From assembly GCA_963817335.1 (NCBI GenBank), contig CAWFNX010000005.1, positions 682,001 through 746,000 on the forward strand: DNA of 64,000 nucleotides. The letters run 5' to 3'. Both the position numbers and the translations under genes were made by a program. The DNA is from AV40 sp963817335 (GTDB lineage: Bacteria > Verrucomicrobiota > Verrucomicrobiia > Chthoniobacterales > UBA10450). The notes under the pieces were generated by a model. The model saw only the letters and a program-made list of their open reading frames with translations. It made no database searches and was not told the origin of the DNA. This document shows positions 34,634 through 43,653 of this stretch, in pieces (within the stretch, counting starts at the first letter, position 1; every line of letters starts with the position of its first letter).

Positions 34634-36745
34634 GTGCATTGGCTGGCACGCCACCGGTTAGTTTTGCTCGGGCTGATCGCAGCGTTTTGGACCGCGCTGG
34701 TTGCGCTCGCCCACTTTTTCCCATCGGCGCCGTTCCTTTCGGCGGTGTGGAACGGTGAGCGCAGTTTCTCGGACTTGCTGCGGCGTGATGGGCGCAAGAC
34801 GGCCGTGCATTCCGACTTCGTTTTTATCGGAATCGATCAACAATCGTTGCAATTGAATGCGGTCGGCGCTGAGGAAGCGACCGGTAACCGCGCTCTCGAG
34901 CTGATGTTGCAAAAACCGTATCCGTGGTCTCGCGAAGTGTGGGCGTTGTTGTTGGACAAACTTTTTCAATCCGGCGCGCGCCTGGTGATGTTCGACATCG
35001 TCTACAGCTCGACTAACGAAGGCGACCCAGAGTTTCGAGCCGCGTTGGACAAGTATCGGGATCGCGTAGTGATCGGCAGCAACATCGATGTTCAACATGG
35101 AAACGAAAACGTGGTGCCTAACGAAAATCTTATTCCGGCGCCTCAGGCGATGGATGATCGGGTTGGTTTTGTGAATTTTTGGCGCGATGTCGACGGGCTT
35201 GTTCGAGGTGTGGAATTTCATACATCGGATCGTCAATTAGCCGGGTTCCCGCGCGGACCGGGCGAATTAATTTACGATTCGCTGGCAGCACGCGCGCTGA
35301 AGAAACTCGGGGACGCGGATGCAGTGCCGAGCGATTTCGAGGCGCACGAGATTCGGTTCGGGCCGGAGGAGGCGTATCCGCCTTACTCACTGTATGAACT
35401 TTTTCTCCCAAAGACGTGGCACGCTAACTATAACGACGGCGCGTTTTTCAAAGACAAAATCGTCATCGTCGGGATGTCGGCCCAAATCGAACATGATGTT
35501 GTGGCGACTCCGATCAACGAGAACATGTATGGCCCGGTCATGCATTTGCACACCCTGGCGGCCGCGCTCGATCGCGAATTTCTGAGCGAAGTGCCGTTTC
35601 GTGCTGACTACGTTTTTATTGTCGTTGCTGCGGGCTTGGCCTGGATGGTGGTTGCCTTTGTTAGGCCACCTTTGTTTTGTATTCTTGTTCTCGCTGGCGT
35701 TGTCGTTGCGTATTTGATTGCCGCACGAGTCTCTTACGACCGTGGCGGATTGCTGCTCATGGTCGTGCCGCCAATGATCGTTTTCACCGGAAGCGGTCTG
35801 TTCGGCTTGGGATTCGAGTACGCGCTGGAGCGAAGAGAAAAATTGCGCACCCGCCGGACGCTCGAGCGTTACGTTTCGAAAAACCTGGTCAAAGAAATTC
35901 TCGAGAACCCGGGAGGCTATTACAGCTCGATGCTCGGCTCACGAAAACCGGTCACGGTTTTGTTCTCGGACCTTATCGGCTTCACCAGTTTGGCGGAGCG
36001 AGCTGATCCCGCTGCGCTGGTGTCGCAATTGAATCGCTATCTGAGCGCGATGGTACCGATGGTTTTCGATAACGGCGGCACCCTCGACAAATTTATCGGC
36101 GACGCACTCATGGCGGTCTGGGGGAACGTGAGCAGTCACGGCGCGGTGCAAGATGCCAAAGCGGCGGTGCGCGCAGCGCTCGGCATGCGCAAGATGATGG
36201 CGAAACTAAACGACGAATGGCGCACTGAAGGAGTTATTCCGCTCGCGTTCGGGGTAGGAATCAATCACGGCGATGCCGTTGTTGGAAATATCGGTTCCTA
36301 CGAGCCGCATGAGCGGCTTGATCCGACCGTGATTGGCGATGCGGTGAATTTGGCGTCGCGCCTGGAAGCTCTGACTCGAGAATATCGGATTGACATTTTA
36401 CTCGGGGCCAGCGCGGCTGAATTGGTGGCCGACGAGTTTCACCTGCGCTCGGTTGACCTGGTTCAGGTAAAAGGCAAGACCGAACCAGTCGACGTGTTCA
36501 CCCTGATCGGTTCGCGCAACGAAGTCGTTGACCCGGACTTGTTGAAGTGGTTGCAATCCTACGAAGAGGGAATCAAAAAATTCCGCGGCCGCCAGTTTGC
36601 TGAAGCGAAGATTTTGTTCTCGCAGTTTCTCGAATCTTATCCGGATGATTTCCTGGCGAAAATGTATCTCGAGCGCGCCCTGCGTTATGAGAAAGCGCCG
36701 CCCGACGCGTCGTGGAGCGCGGTCGAGGTATTCACGAAGAAGTAG
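34634..36745 (+). CDS. CHASE2-domain adenylate cyclase
   Basis: A 703-residue membrane sensor that probably makes cAMP. GTG start at 34634. One N-terminal helix, a large extracytoplasmic CHASE2 domain (about residues 45-310: 'FVFIGIDQQSLQLNAVGAEE', 'KDKIVIVGMSAQIEHDVVAT'), then three helices (about 325-400) and a class III cyclase domain. Metal Asp is in 'VLFSDLIGFTSLAERAD'; 'DKFIGDALMAVWG' supplies the Lys expected for ATP; 'DPTVIGDAVNLASRLEALT' provides the second purine determinant and transition-state Asn/Arg. The C-terminal 60 residues look like a TPR-type helical tail. The signal sensed is unknown. Confidence 0.93.
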   Translation: MHWLARHRLVLLGLIAAFWTALVALAHFFPSAPFLSAVWNGERSFSDLLRRDGRKTAVHSDFVFIGIDQQSLQLNAVGAEEATGNRALELMLQKPYPWSREVWALLLDKLFQSGARLVMFDIVYSSTNEGDPEFRAALDKYRDRVVIGSNIDVQHGNENVVPNENLIPAPQAMDDRVGFVNFWRDVDGLVRGVEFHTSDRQLAGFPRGPGELIYDSLAARALKKLGDADAVPSDFEAHEIRFGPEEAYPPYSLYELFLPKTWHANYNDGAFFKDKIVIVGMSAQIEHDVVATPINENMYGPVMHLHTLAAALDREFLSEVPFRADYVFIVVAAGLAWMVVAFVRPPLFCILVLAGVVVAYLIAARVSYDRGGLLLMVVPPMIVFTGSGLFGLGFEYALERREKLRTRRTLERYVSKNLVKEILENPGGYYSSMLGSRKPVTVLFSDLIGFTSLAERADPAALVSQLNRYLSAMVPMVFDNGGTLDKFIGDALMAVWGNVSSHGAVQDAKAAVRAALGMRKMMAKLNDEWRTEGVIPLAFGVGINHGDAVVGNIGSYEPHERLDPTVIGDAVNLASRLEALTREYRIDILLGASAAELVADEFHLRSVDLVQVKGKTEPVDVFTLIGSRNEVVDPDLLKWLQSYEEGIKKFRGRQFAEAKILFSQFLESYPDDFLAKMYLERALRYEKAPPDASWSAVEVFTKK

Positions 36746-36750
36746 AAGCA

Positions 36751-36843
36751 CCCGCTAAACACGCGAATAGGCGCGAATTCTTTGTGCAAAAGTTTTGAGG
36801 ATTCAAGCATGCGAAAATTCGCATCAGTCGCGTAATTCGCGGG
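36751..36843. repeat. Tandem-unit hairpin E7 between cyclase and mpl
   Basis: Left arm CCCGCTAAACACGCGAATAGG... (36751-36780) and right arm ...GTCGCGTAATTCGCGGG (to 36843) are complementary with mismatches. The unit CCCGCTAAACACGCG also occurs, inverted, at the pdxA stop (element E2). Confidence 0.7.
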
Positions 36844-36886
36844 CAAATTTCTGGCGCACGACAGGGTCTCGGCGTAAAGAAGGCGC

Positions 36887-38284
36887 GTGAAGAAAAGCCC
36901 GCCGCAGAAGTTTCACTTTATTGGCATCAGCGGCACGGCCATGGGCTCGGTCGCTGCGGCGTTGCGAGAGCGCGGATTCAAAGTCACGGGCTCGGACGAA
37001 AGTGTGTATCCGCCAATGTCCACCTTTCTCGAGGAGGGCGGGATCAAGCTGCATCAAGGTTACGCCAAAGAAAACATTCCGAACGATGCGGACGTCGTCG
37101 TGATCGGCAACGCGATGAAGCGCGGCAATCCCGAAGTGGAAGCAGTGCTGAACCGAAAGCTTTTTTATCTGTCTCTCCCCGAAGTCCTCAAAAACTATTT
37201 CCTGCGCGGGAAACACAATCTCGTGGTTACCGGCACTCACGGAAAAACCACCACCACCGCGCTCCTGGCCTGGATCATGGAAAAAGCCGGCCGGAAACCG
37301 GCTTATGTAATCGGCGGCATTCCGAAGAATTTCGGCCATGGCGCGCGTCTGAATGATTCCAAATATTTCGTGATCGAAGGAGACGAATACGACACGGCGT
37401 TTTTCGATAAACGCTCGAAGTTCATTCATTATCTGCCTGAGCTGGTGATCGTGAACAACATCGAGTTCGATCACGCCGATATCTTCAAGAACGTCGAAGA
37501 AATCAAACTCAGCTTTAAGCGGCTGCTCAATATCGTTCCGCAAAACGGAATGGTACTGCTTAACGGCGACGATCAGAATTGCGTCGAAGTCGCGAAAGAT
37601 TGTCTCGCCCAAATGGTCGAGGTGGGTTTCTCAAAGAATTGCGCGCAACGGATCCGCGACGCGGCGTATTCCGCAAACGGCTCGCGATTCAAGCTGGGGG
37701 ATGACGTTTACGAAATTCCCTTGGTTGGCGAATTCAATGTGCGCAACGCGGCCATGGCCGCAGCGGCGGCGCGATTTTACGACGTGCCGAAAGCGAAGAT
37801 CGACAATGCGCTGAAAACTTTTCGAGGCATCGCTCGCCGACAAGAGGTGCGCGGCGAGGCGCAGGGAGTGAAAGTGATCGACGATTTCGGCCATCATCCG
37901 ACGGCGATCGCGCAGACCTTGCAGGGATTGCGCCACCGTTTTCCCGGTCACCGACTTTGGGCGGTCTTCGAGCCGCGGTCGAATACCACGCGACGGGCAG
38001 TGTTTCAGAACGCGTTGCCCGAAGCGTTCGAACATGCGGACGGTGTTTTCATTTCACAAGTCGCCCGATTGGACCAAATCCCGGAAAAGGAACGCTTGAA
38101 TCCAGAGGCGGTAGTCAAAGCAATCGGGAAGGATGGTCGCCCTGCGTTTTATGAGAAGAACGCCGCTGCAATTGTCGATCGGATCGTGCCGATGTTGAAA
38201 AAGGAAGACGTGGTGGTCGTGTTTAGTAACGGCGGATTCGACAACATCCACGAGAGACTGCTGACCAAACTCAGAGCTCTCTAA
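36887..38284 (+). CDS. mpl: UDP-N-acetylmuramate:L-alanyl-gamma-D-glutamyl-meso-diaminopimelate ligase
   Basis: A 465-residue Mur ligase that reattaches recycled murein tripeptide to UDP-MurNAc. GTG at 36887 has AGAAGG just upstream. The N-terminal Rossmann part reads 'FHFIGISGTAMGSVAAALRE', the ATP site 'VTGTHGKTTTTALLAWI', then the Mpl-specific 'FVIEGDEYDTAFFDKRSKFI' and 'NNIEFDHADIFKNVEEIK', and the C-terminal 'VIDDFGHHPTAIAQTLQGLR' and 'FEPRSNTTRRAVFQ'. Its presence implies a meso-diaminopimelate wall and recycling. E8 follows the stop directly. Confidence 0.95.
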   Translation: MKKSPPQKFHFIGISGTAMGSVAAALRERGFKVTGSDESVYPPMSTFLEEGGIKLHQGYAKENIPNDADVVVIGNAMKRGNPEVEAVLNRKLFYLSLPEVLKNYFLRGKHNLVVTGTHGKTTTTALLAWIMEKAGRKPAYVIGGIPKNFGHGARLNDSKYFVIEGDEYDTAFFDKRSKFIHYLPELVIVNNIEFDHADIFKNVEEIKLSFKRLLNIVPQNGMVLLNGDDQNCVEVAKDCLAQMVEVGFSKNCAQRIRDAAYSANGSRFKLGDDVYEIPLVGEFNVRNAAMAAAAARFYDVPKAKIDNALKTFRGIARRQEVRGEAQGVKVIDDFGHHPTAIAQTLQGLRHRFPGHRLWAVFEPRSNTTRRAVFQNALPEAFEHADGVFISQVARLDQIPEKERLNPEAVVKAIGKDGRPAFYEKNAAAIVDRIVPMLKKEDVVVVFSNGGFDNIHERLLTKLRAL

Positions 38285-38342
38285 GGAAAGCAGGAACTCG
38301 GGAATTCTTGAAAATATTTTCCTGCTTTCTTGCTTTCCTGAA
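38285..38342. repeat. Tandem-unit hairpin E8 after mpl
   Basis: GGAAAGCAGGAAC... (from 38285) and ...TTTTCCTGCTTTCTTGCTTTCC (to about 38338) form a long imperfect stem. It begins immediately after the mpl TAA and ends at the stop of the broken minus-strand gene, so it probably serves as a two-way terminator. Confidence 0.7.
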
Positions 38343-38828
38343 CTATTTCTCCGCGGCTGAAGTGTGATCGTGAACGATTTTCCAGCCGTCTGGAAATTTT
38401 CGGAAGATCAGGGTGAATCGTCCGTGCGGCTCACTCGCCACGCCGGAGTAGGGCTTTGCGAAGGCGGGTCGTTGTCGCGTTTGAGTTTCCAACTGCCGAG
38501 CGCGACCGCCGAATCGTTACTCAATTGAGTGATCTCGGGATCAGAAAACGTGAGTGTCCCCATTTTCGCGCGGTCGGAATATCTGGCTTTGTAACGATCG
38601 AGAACCTTCTGCCATCCGCGGGTGACGTCGTCGCCGGAAACGAAAACGGTTTTCTCCGAGCGCCAGTAGCCGTTCATGAAGGTGTCGAGGTCGCCGCGGT
38701 TCCAGGCGTCTTGTTGGGCGCGAAGCACCTTTTGAATTTCTGAAGCGCATCGCTGTTCGAGTCCGTGGGCGACCGTCGCGAAGACGATCGCGGTGAAACA
38801 AAAGACACCAAGCCAGAATCCGGCGCAT
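38343..38828 (-). pseudogene. SnoaL/DUF4440-like exported protein with two compensating frameshifts
   Basis: Joining three frames gives an NTF2-fold protein of about 161 residues. The first frame starts MRRILAW (ATG at 38828). A second frame gives a hydrophobic signal part ('VFCFTAIVFATVAHG'), then 'VLRAQQDAWNRGDLDTFMNG', 'YWRSEKTVFVSGDDVTRGWQ' and 'DNSAVALGSWKLKRD'-like text. After about 38440 the first frame resumes with 'KPYSGVASEPHGRFTLIFRK', 'FPDGWKIVHDHTSAAEK' and TAG. All family blocks are present, so either the gene decayed recently or the sequence has indel errors. The start overlaps the stop of the upstream broken gene by one base. Confidence 0.7.
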
Positions 38829-39994
38829 CAAATCTTGCGGAGTGGCGGTGGGACGTGCAAGGCGTTAGCGTGGGCGGTCGGAGTCGGCGTCAAAGTTGGT
38901 GTAGGCGTCGGGCGTGAGTCGAATCCAAATCATCGTCTTCGTCCAAAGACATCGAGTCGATCGCAGCGGATGAGCTGGATGATTCCGCGATGTCCCGACA
39001 GATAACGTTGTGGTCGTACAGACGACGTCGAAGCGGAGGTTCTTGTCGCAATCGAAGTTGTTGAGCTCGACGTGGCCGTCGCCGTCGGCTGGAATTGGTT
39101 GGAAGTGATTTTCGGTACGTAATCGAAAGCGTTGCGCCTACAACTGGATCAATCGTCAAGGTCGCTGGTCCAGCGATGGTAATTGGTTTGATGAATTCCA
39201 TCGGAGGGTGTCTTCAGAAGTGCCGCTGTAAGCACGCCAGCTTTAATGGGCGTCGGCGTGGCCGTAGCGTCGGGGTAGGCGTTGGGGGGCGCTATCGCTG
39301 ACCACCGTGTCACCGTAGGCGTTATTGCTCTCGTTAGTTTCTGCGACGACGTTGTTTGGGTCGACGAGCAGGCTCCGGCGGGGCGGGGATTCGCGAAACC
39401 TCCAGCCGCAGTAGGAGTCGCGGTAAATGACACATCAAACGAGCCGGCCGAACCAATCACGACCTGCGTTCCCGAAACCGAGCAAGTAAGATTAAAAGAT
39501 CCGTCGATTGCGCAATTGATGCTCGCGGAAATGGTTGTCACGCCGGACTGGTTACTGACCAGGGGCGAGCCGTACGTGATATTGGCGTTAGGCAAACTGT
39601 CGCTGAGGATAGTTTGTCCAGAAGTAAAATTCGCCGCTGCACCGCCAACATTGGCAACATGGATGGTCCAAGTCCAGGGCCCTGGAAACGTGGTGTGCCC
39701 GCCCACATTATCCGTTTTCGTCGCAGTCAAATCGGTTGAGCTCGGCGTTGATGTTGGAGTTGGTATCGGGCTCGGAGTTGGACTTGGCGGAGGAAGGCCC
39801 GCATCGATGACACCACGTCCGCTACCAACATCCTGATCCTGGGTAAAATTCTTGATCGTTATGTACTGACCGTCTTTGACATGGATCGTCAAAGTTGCGC
39901 TTGTGATAAAGCGTGTCTTGAACTGCGTATCGACGGCGAGCGCAGCGGCTGCAAAATCGAAAAGCGTTAGCAACGCTCTGGTCACTGTCTTCAT
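38828..39994 (-). pseudogene. Exported DUF11-repeat protein broken by several frameshifts
   Basis: The frame starting MKTVTRALLTLFDFAAAALA (39994) carries a short domain ('VKDGQYITIKNFTQDQDVG'), a Pro/Thr/Ser linker, and a DUF11-type repeat ('DLTATKTDNVGGHTTFPGPW', 'GQTILSDSLPNANITYGSPL', 'GSFDVSFTATPTAAGGFANP'). It then needs frame changes near 39375, 39290, 39260, 39200, 39090 and 38950 to continue as 'LLVDPNNVVAETNESNNAYG', a TPTP linker, 'ITIAGPATLTIDPVVGATLS', 'DGDGHVELNNFDCDKNLRFD' and the tail 'RPTPTPTLTPTPTAHANAL'. The order suggests a DUF11 module inserted into the small domain seen whole in the next upstream gene. Probably a surface protein. Confidence 0.65.
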
Positions 39995-40002
39995 CGTTGA
40001 GC

Positions 40003-40407
40003 TCACCTTCGCAATTGAGCGAAGCTTAATCCTCGACCTTTGCGGTAAGTGATGAAACAGGTGGTGTTGCCTCCGGTGACTGTCACAGTGGATGGACCAG
40101 CGACCACGACTTCGTTGACGGGCTCTAACATCTGAGCTCGGATCCGTCTCGGCAATCGTCGCTGTTATTACGGTTCCAGTGAAGCCATTTCTATCTGTAG
40201 CTGTAATCTGGCCGCGAACTGTTATTGCGGGCTGAATGTTCCCTCCTGCGTGAAATTTCGGATTACTAAAAAGTGGTCGCCAGGGACATCTATAGTAAAT
40301 GATGTCGCCTACTTGGACGACCTGACTAATGAAGTTACCGGCGTCGACGAAGCCCAGCACAAACGAAAAGGAACAAGCGCGGCGAGAAGTCGGGAAGAAG
40401 TTTTCAT
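40003..40407 (-). pseudogene. Short exported paralog of the DUF11-protein core, frameshifted
   Basis: ATG at 40407 opens MKTSSRLLAALVPF, a signal peptide. By changing frame several times, the text 'GNFISQVVQVGDIIYY', 'DVPGDHFLVIRNFTQEG', 'ITVRGQITATDRNGFTGTVI', 'TATIAETDPSSDV', 'EPVNEVVVAGPSTVTVTGGN' and 'TTCFITYRKGRGLSFAQLRR' then TGA is recovered, about 130 residues. The blocks 'NFTQ', 'GTVITATIAETDPS' and 'VAGPSTVTV...FITYRK' correspond to 'NFTQ', 'AGVLTAALLKTPS' and 'IAGPATLTI...ITYRK' in the downstream neighbour. Function unknown. Confidence 0.6.
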
Positions 40408-40556
40408 AGAATCGGGACCCGCTTAATATAAGAGAGCAAAGCGGATGCCTGCGCGCGCGTCAAGATCGACATCCGTCAAGCGTCGGGCGGTTGCTCGCTT
40501 TCGCTCGAGGCCTCGGAATGGCGAGTTGGCGGAAGTTTTTTCTGAACTGAAGCAAA

Positions 40557-40585
40557 TTGACCCCGCTCTAGGCATCTGGTAGCAT
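40557..40585 (+). promoter_or_regulatory. Candidate sigma-70 promoter of gspD
   Basis: TTGACC (40557-40562), a 17-base spacer and TAGCAT (40580-40585), 20 bases before the gspD GTG. It is the best -35/-10 pair in the 198-base gap between the divergent genes. Confidence 0.5.
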
Positions 40586-40605
40586 CGCTCGTCAAACTTC
40601 ACGTT

Positions 40606-43149
40606 GTGCGTCGATTTCTGGGGCTTCTGTTGCTAGCCGTGTTCGCGGCGGGCGTGAGTTTCGCTCAAGTTGCGCCAATCACACATGGGAAGGCCAAGAG
40701 CAAGCCAATCGCGACGCCCCAAGTCGTCACCGCCACAAACGAAGGGGATGCGACGGATGAAACGGAGGATTTCGGACCGCCGAATTTAGTAGCACAAGCG
40801 CCGGGAGCTCAGCGCCCCGCGCCATCGGTTCCGCCAAGAATTTCGTTACAACCGCCGCCCGCGAATCCTCCAGGGTCGCAACAGACCGTCCGACTGCAAT
40901 TTCCAAACAGCGACGTGCAGGACGTGCTGCGTTTCTATGAATCGCTCACCGGCAAAAAGCTGATCATGGACAATTTCGTCAACGGCAAGGTGAACATTTT
41001 TCTGAGCAAGGATGTGCCGCGCGATGAGGCGATCAAGATCATCGAGATCAGTTTGTTGTTGAACGGTGTTTCACTGATTCCGGCCGAAGGCGACATCGTG
41101 AAGGTGATCGGCACCGGAAAAAATCCACGCACGACTGGTGTGCCAATTATTTCCGACGAAAGCGAAATCCCCGATGGAGATCACGTCATCAGCTATCTGT
41201 TCAAGCTTCGTTATGCGGACCCGCAGGAATTGCTTCAGGCCCTCGGTCAATATCTTTCGCCGCCGCAACCGTACACCTCGTTTCTAGCGTTGCCCAAGGC
41301 CGGCGCGATTTTGGTAACGGAGAATTCCAGCGTGATTCGGACGCTGGCGAAAATTATTGATCAAGTGGACCAGCCGCCGGCGGAAGTAGTGAGCGAGTTC
41401 ATCAAACTGGAACGTGCCGACGCGAGCAAAGTGGTCGACATGCTCAAAGACGTTTTCGAAAAGACGGAAAAGACGACCCAACCTGGACAACCTGGGTACC
41501 GCCCCGGTGTCCGTCCGGTGAGTAATCCAAATGCTCCCGTGCCACCAGCCAATATCGAACCCGGTGAGGTGGCGGGTTTGACTGCACTTACGGAAGAATC
41601 GGTCATTGTCGGCAAAATAAAACTCGAAGCGGACGTCCGCACTAATCGGATTCATGTCATTACCCGTCCGGTCAACATGCCGTTTGTTCGCAAACTGATT
41701 TCCGAATTCGACGCGAACGTTGAGTTCGCCAAACCAGTCACCCGGCCTTTGCGTTATATTTCGGCGGCCGACGTTCTACCAGTGATCGTCCAGGCGTTGA
41801 GCGAACCCGGCCAACCGGGTGGCGCCGGTCAGGAAGGAGCGCAGGGCGGCGTACCTGGAGCGAGTCCACCGGGACAGAAACGGACCACAACTTCTACCGC
41901 AGCGACCGGAGGTTATGCCTCAAGCACGACTTCAACCACGGGGGCAGGGGGTGGGGAAAGCACTTTAAATATTTCGGAAGAACTGCAGACCCAACCCGTC
42001 GATACCACGCCCAAGTCGGTAACCGTGGGCAACGCCAAGATCATCGCAGACCAGCGCGCGAACACCATCATTACGCTGGGGAATCAGGAAGTTGTGGTCA
42101 AGGTCCAGAAGATTTTGGATGAAATGGATGTGAAAGCGCCGCAGGTCGCGCTCAGCACCGTCATCGGCGAATTGAGTCTCACCAATGACGAGGAACTCGG
42201 CGTTGATTGGTTTGCGAAGTACGACCAAAAGATCGTGGGGATTTCTCGCAATACGAACGTGGCGATTCCCAATCCGCTATCGTCGGCAACCCCGGCGGCG
42301 GGCGGGACGCCACTAATTGGCTCGGGCTCGGTCATGGATCCAGCGGGCTTGGTCAATTTCGGAAACGCGCTTGCGAGCGTGGCCAGCGGCACAAACGTTT
42401 TCATTTCTGCTGGCAATTATCTCGCGACCATCGTTCACGCACTCGAGTCGACCGGGAAATTCCAAGTCATATCGCGACCAATGGTTTTTACGAGCAACAA
42501 CAAGAAGGCAATCATCGCATCTGGTCAGGAAGTTCCGATTCCCGCCACTTCGCTTTACAATGCGCCCGTCTCTACCACCGGAACGATAAACAATACGGCT
42601 TCCGTCGCCTCGAGCGTTGAATACAAAAAAGTCGCCCTTCAACTCGAAGTAGTTCCCCTGATCAATTCCGAGAAGGAGGTGTCGCTCGATATTCTCCAAA
42701 AGATCGACAGCCTGGTTGCCGGCGGAAACGTGAACATTGGCGGGAACACGGTGCCGACGATTGCCACGCGCTACATTCGAACCAACGTCACCGCGCAGAA
42801 CGGATCGACCATTGTTCTCGGTGGATTGATTCAGGACAACAAGCAGAAGACGTATGGCGGCATTCCGGTACTAGACAAGATTCCGTATCTCGGCGCCGCT
42901 TTCCGGAGCACGACTTACACACGATCGCGCAGCGAGCTCATCATTTTGATGTGCCCCGAAGTCACATTGACGCCACTCGATCTCATGCGGCTGCGTGAAA
43001 AAGCAGAGGACCACACCCATTTCGGACCGGAGATCGATCAACAAGGCTGTCCGGATTGTCCGCCAAGCGGGATTCAAGAGAAGCAACTCGACAAACAATT
43101 ACCGCCGCCTGATCTTCCCTTTGGAAGGGAAACTACCAAAGCTCACTAG
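40606..43149 (+). CDS. gspD: Type II secretion / type IV pilus secretin (GspD-like)
   Basis: An 847-residue outer-membrane secretin. GTG start at 40606, then signal peptide (MRRFLGLLLLAVFAAGVSFA) and a Pro-rich linker. N0 domain: 'VRLQFPNSDVQDVLRFYESL'. N1-N3 repeats follow ('YLFKLRYADPQELLQALGQY', 'EFIKLERADASKVVDML', 'KIKLEADVRTNRIHVITRPV', 'KIIADQRANTIITLGNQEVV'), with Gly/Thr/Ser-rich linkers between. The secretin core includes 'VALSTVIGELSLTNDEELGV', 'QVISRPMVFTSNNKKAIIAS', 'GSTIVLGGLIQDNKQKTYGG' and 'IPVLDKIPYLGAAF'. The C-terminal tail has a CPDC pair. It heads a run with a peptidoglycan-binding gene and gspE. Confidence 0.94.
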   Translation: MRRFLGLLLLAVFAAGVSFAQVAPITHGKAKSKPIATPQVVTATNEGDATDETEDFGPPNLVAQAPGAQRPAPSVPPRISLQPPPANPPGSQQTVRLQFPNSDVQDVLRFYESLTGKKLIMDNFVNGKVNIFLSKDVPRDEAIKIIEISLLLNGVSLIPAEGDIVKVIGTGKNPRTTGVPIISDESEIPDGDHVISYLFKLRYADPQELLQALGQYLSPPQPYTSFLALPKAGAILVTENSSVIRTLAKIIDQVDQPPAEVVSEFIKLERADASKVVDMLKDVFEKTEKTTQPGQPGYRPGVRPVSNPNAPVPPANIEPGEVAGLTALTEESVIVGKIKLEADVRTNRIHVITRPVNMPFVRKLISEFDANVEFAKPVTRPLRYISAADVLPVIVQALSEPGQPGGAGQEGAQGGVPGASPPGQKRTTTSTAATGGYASSTTSTTGAGGGESTLNISEELQTQPVDTTPKSVTVGNAKIIADQRANTIITLGNQEVVVKVQKILDEMDVKAPQVALSTVIGELSLTNDEELGVDWFAKYDQKIVGISRNTNVAIPNPLSSATPAAGGTPLIGSGSVMDPAGLVNFGNALASVASGTNVFISAGNYLATIVHALESTGKFQVISRPMVFTSNNKKAIIASGQEVPIPATSLYNAPVSTTGTINNTASVASSVEYKKVALQLEVVPLINSEKEVSLDILQKIDSLVAGGNVNIGGNTVPTIATRYIRTNVTAQNGSTIVLGGLIQDNKQKTYGGIPVLDKIPYLGAAFRSTTYTRSRSELIILMCPEVTLTPLDLMRLREKAEDHTHFGPEIDQQGCPDCPPSGIQEKQLDKQLPPPDLPFGRETTKAH

Positions 43150-43154
43150 CGCTT

Positions 43155-43580
43155 ATGAAAAAGATTTTTTTGATCCTGCTTTTCATCGGACTGCGGACCG
43201 CGAGTGCGCAATTTTTCGAAACGTTCATCTACGATCCGCCGTATACCCCGCTTTTTCATCACTCTGACAGTCTGGCTCCGCGGGACGAGCAGGACTTTCT
43301 GCATCAAAGCCGAACCACCGTTTACGACGTCGATTTCGCCCCCCGATACGGTTCCCGGGTGCCGTACTATTTAATGTCTGGCCGGGAATTGATTACTCAT
43401 CCGGCCTACGTAGGCGCGTTGCAGCGCGATTTGTACCGGCTCGGTTATTATTGCGGGCCGATTGATGGCATTTATACCGTGGAAGTCAGCGAAGCGATTG
43501 CGCGATTGCAAAAGAATTACTCGCAACGCGTGACCGGCACGTTAACAATCCCGGTCCGGCGGGTGTTACACCTGCCTTAG
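43155..43580 (+). CDS. Exported protein with C-terminal peptidoglycan-binding domain
   Basis: A 141-residue protein starting 5 bases after gspD. The signal peptide MKKIFLILLFIGLRTASAQ is followed by a Tyr/Pro/Asp-rich stretch, then a PG_binding_1 domain from about residue 80 ('ALQRDLYRLGYYCGPIDGIY'). Sandwiched between the secretin and its ATPase, it may anchor the secretion or pilus machine to the wall. The domain is of the same type as in the two Gly/Tyr-rich proteins at 8221 and 13409. Confidence 0.82.
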   Translation: MKKIFLILLFIGLRTASAQFFETFIYDPPYTPLFHHSDSLAPRDEQDFLHQSRTTVYDVDFAPRYGSRVPYYLMSGRELITHPAYVGALQRDLYRLGYYCGPIDGIYTVEVSEAIARLQKNYSQRVTGTLTIPVRRVLHLP

Positions 43581-43653
43581 GCTTAAATTCCCTCGACGCT
43601 AAGACTTGCCGGCGGTTGCTGCATTTTCAGGGATTTAGCGTAGAATACCGGCC

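Noticed and set aside
40445..40582. 45-residue basic open frame in the gap before gspD
   Set aside because: Arg/Ser-rich composition without signal or membrane pattern, and its stop codon coincides with the -10 of the likely gspD promoter.
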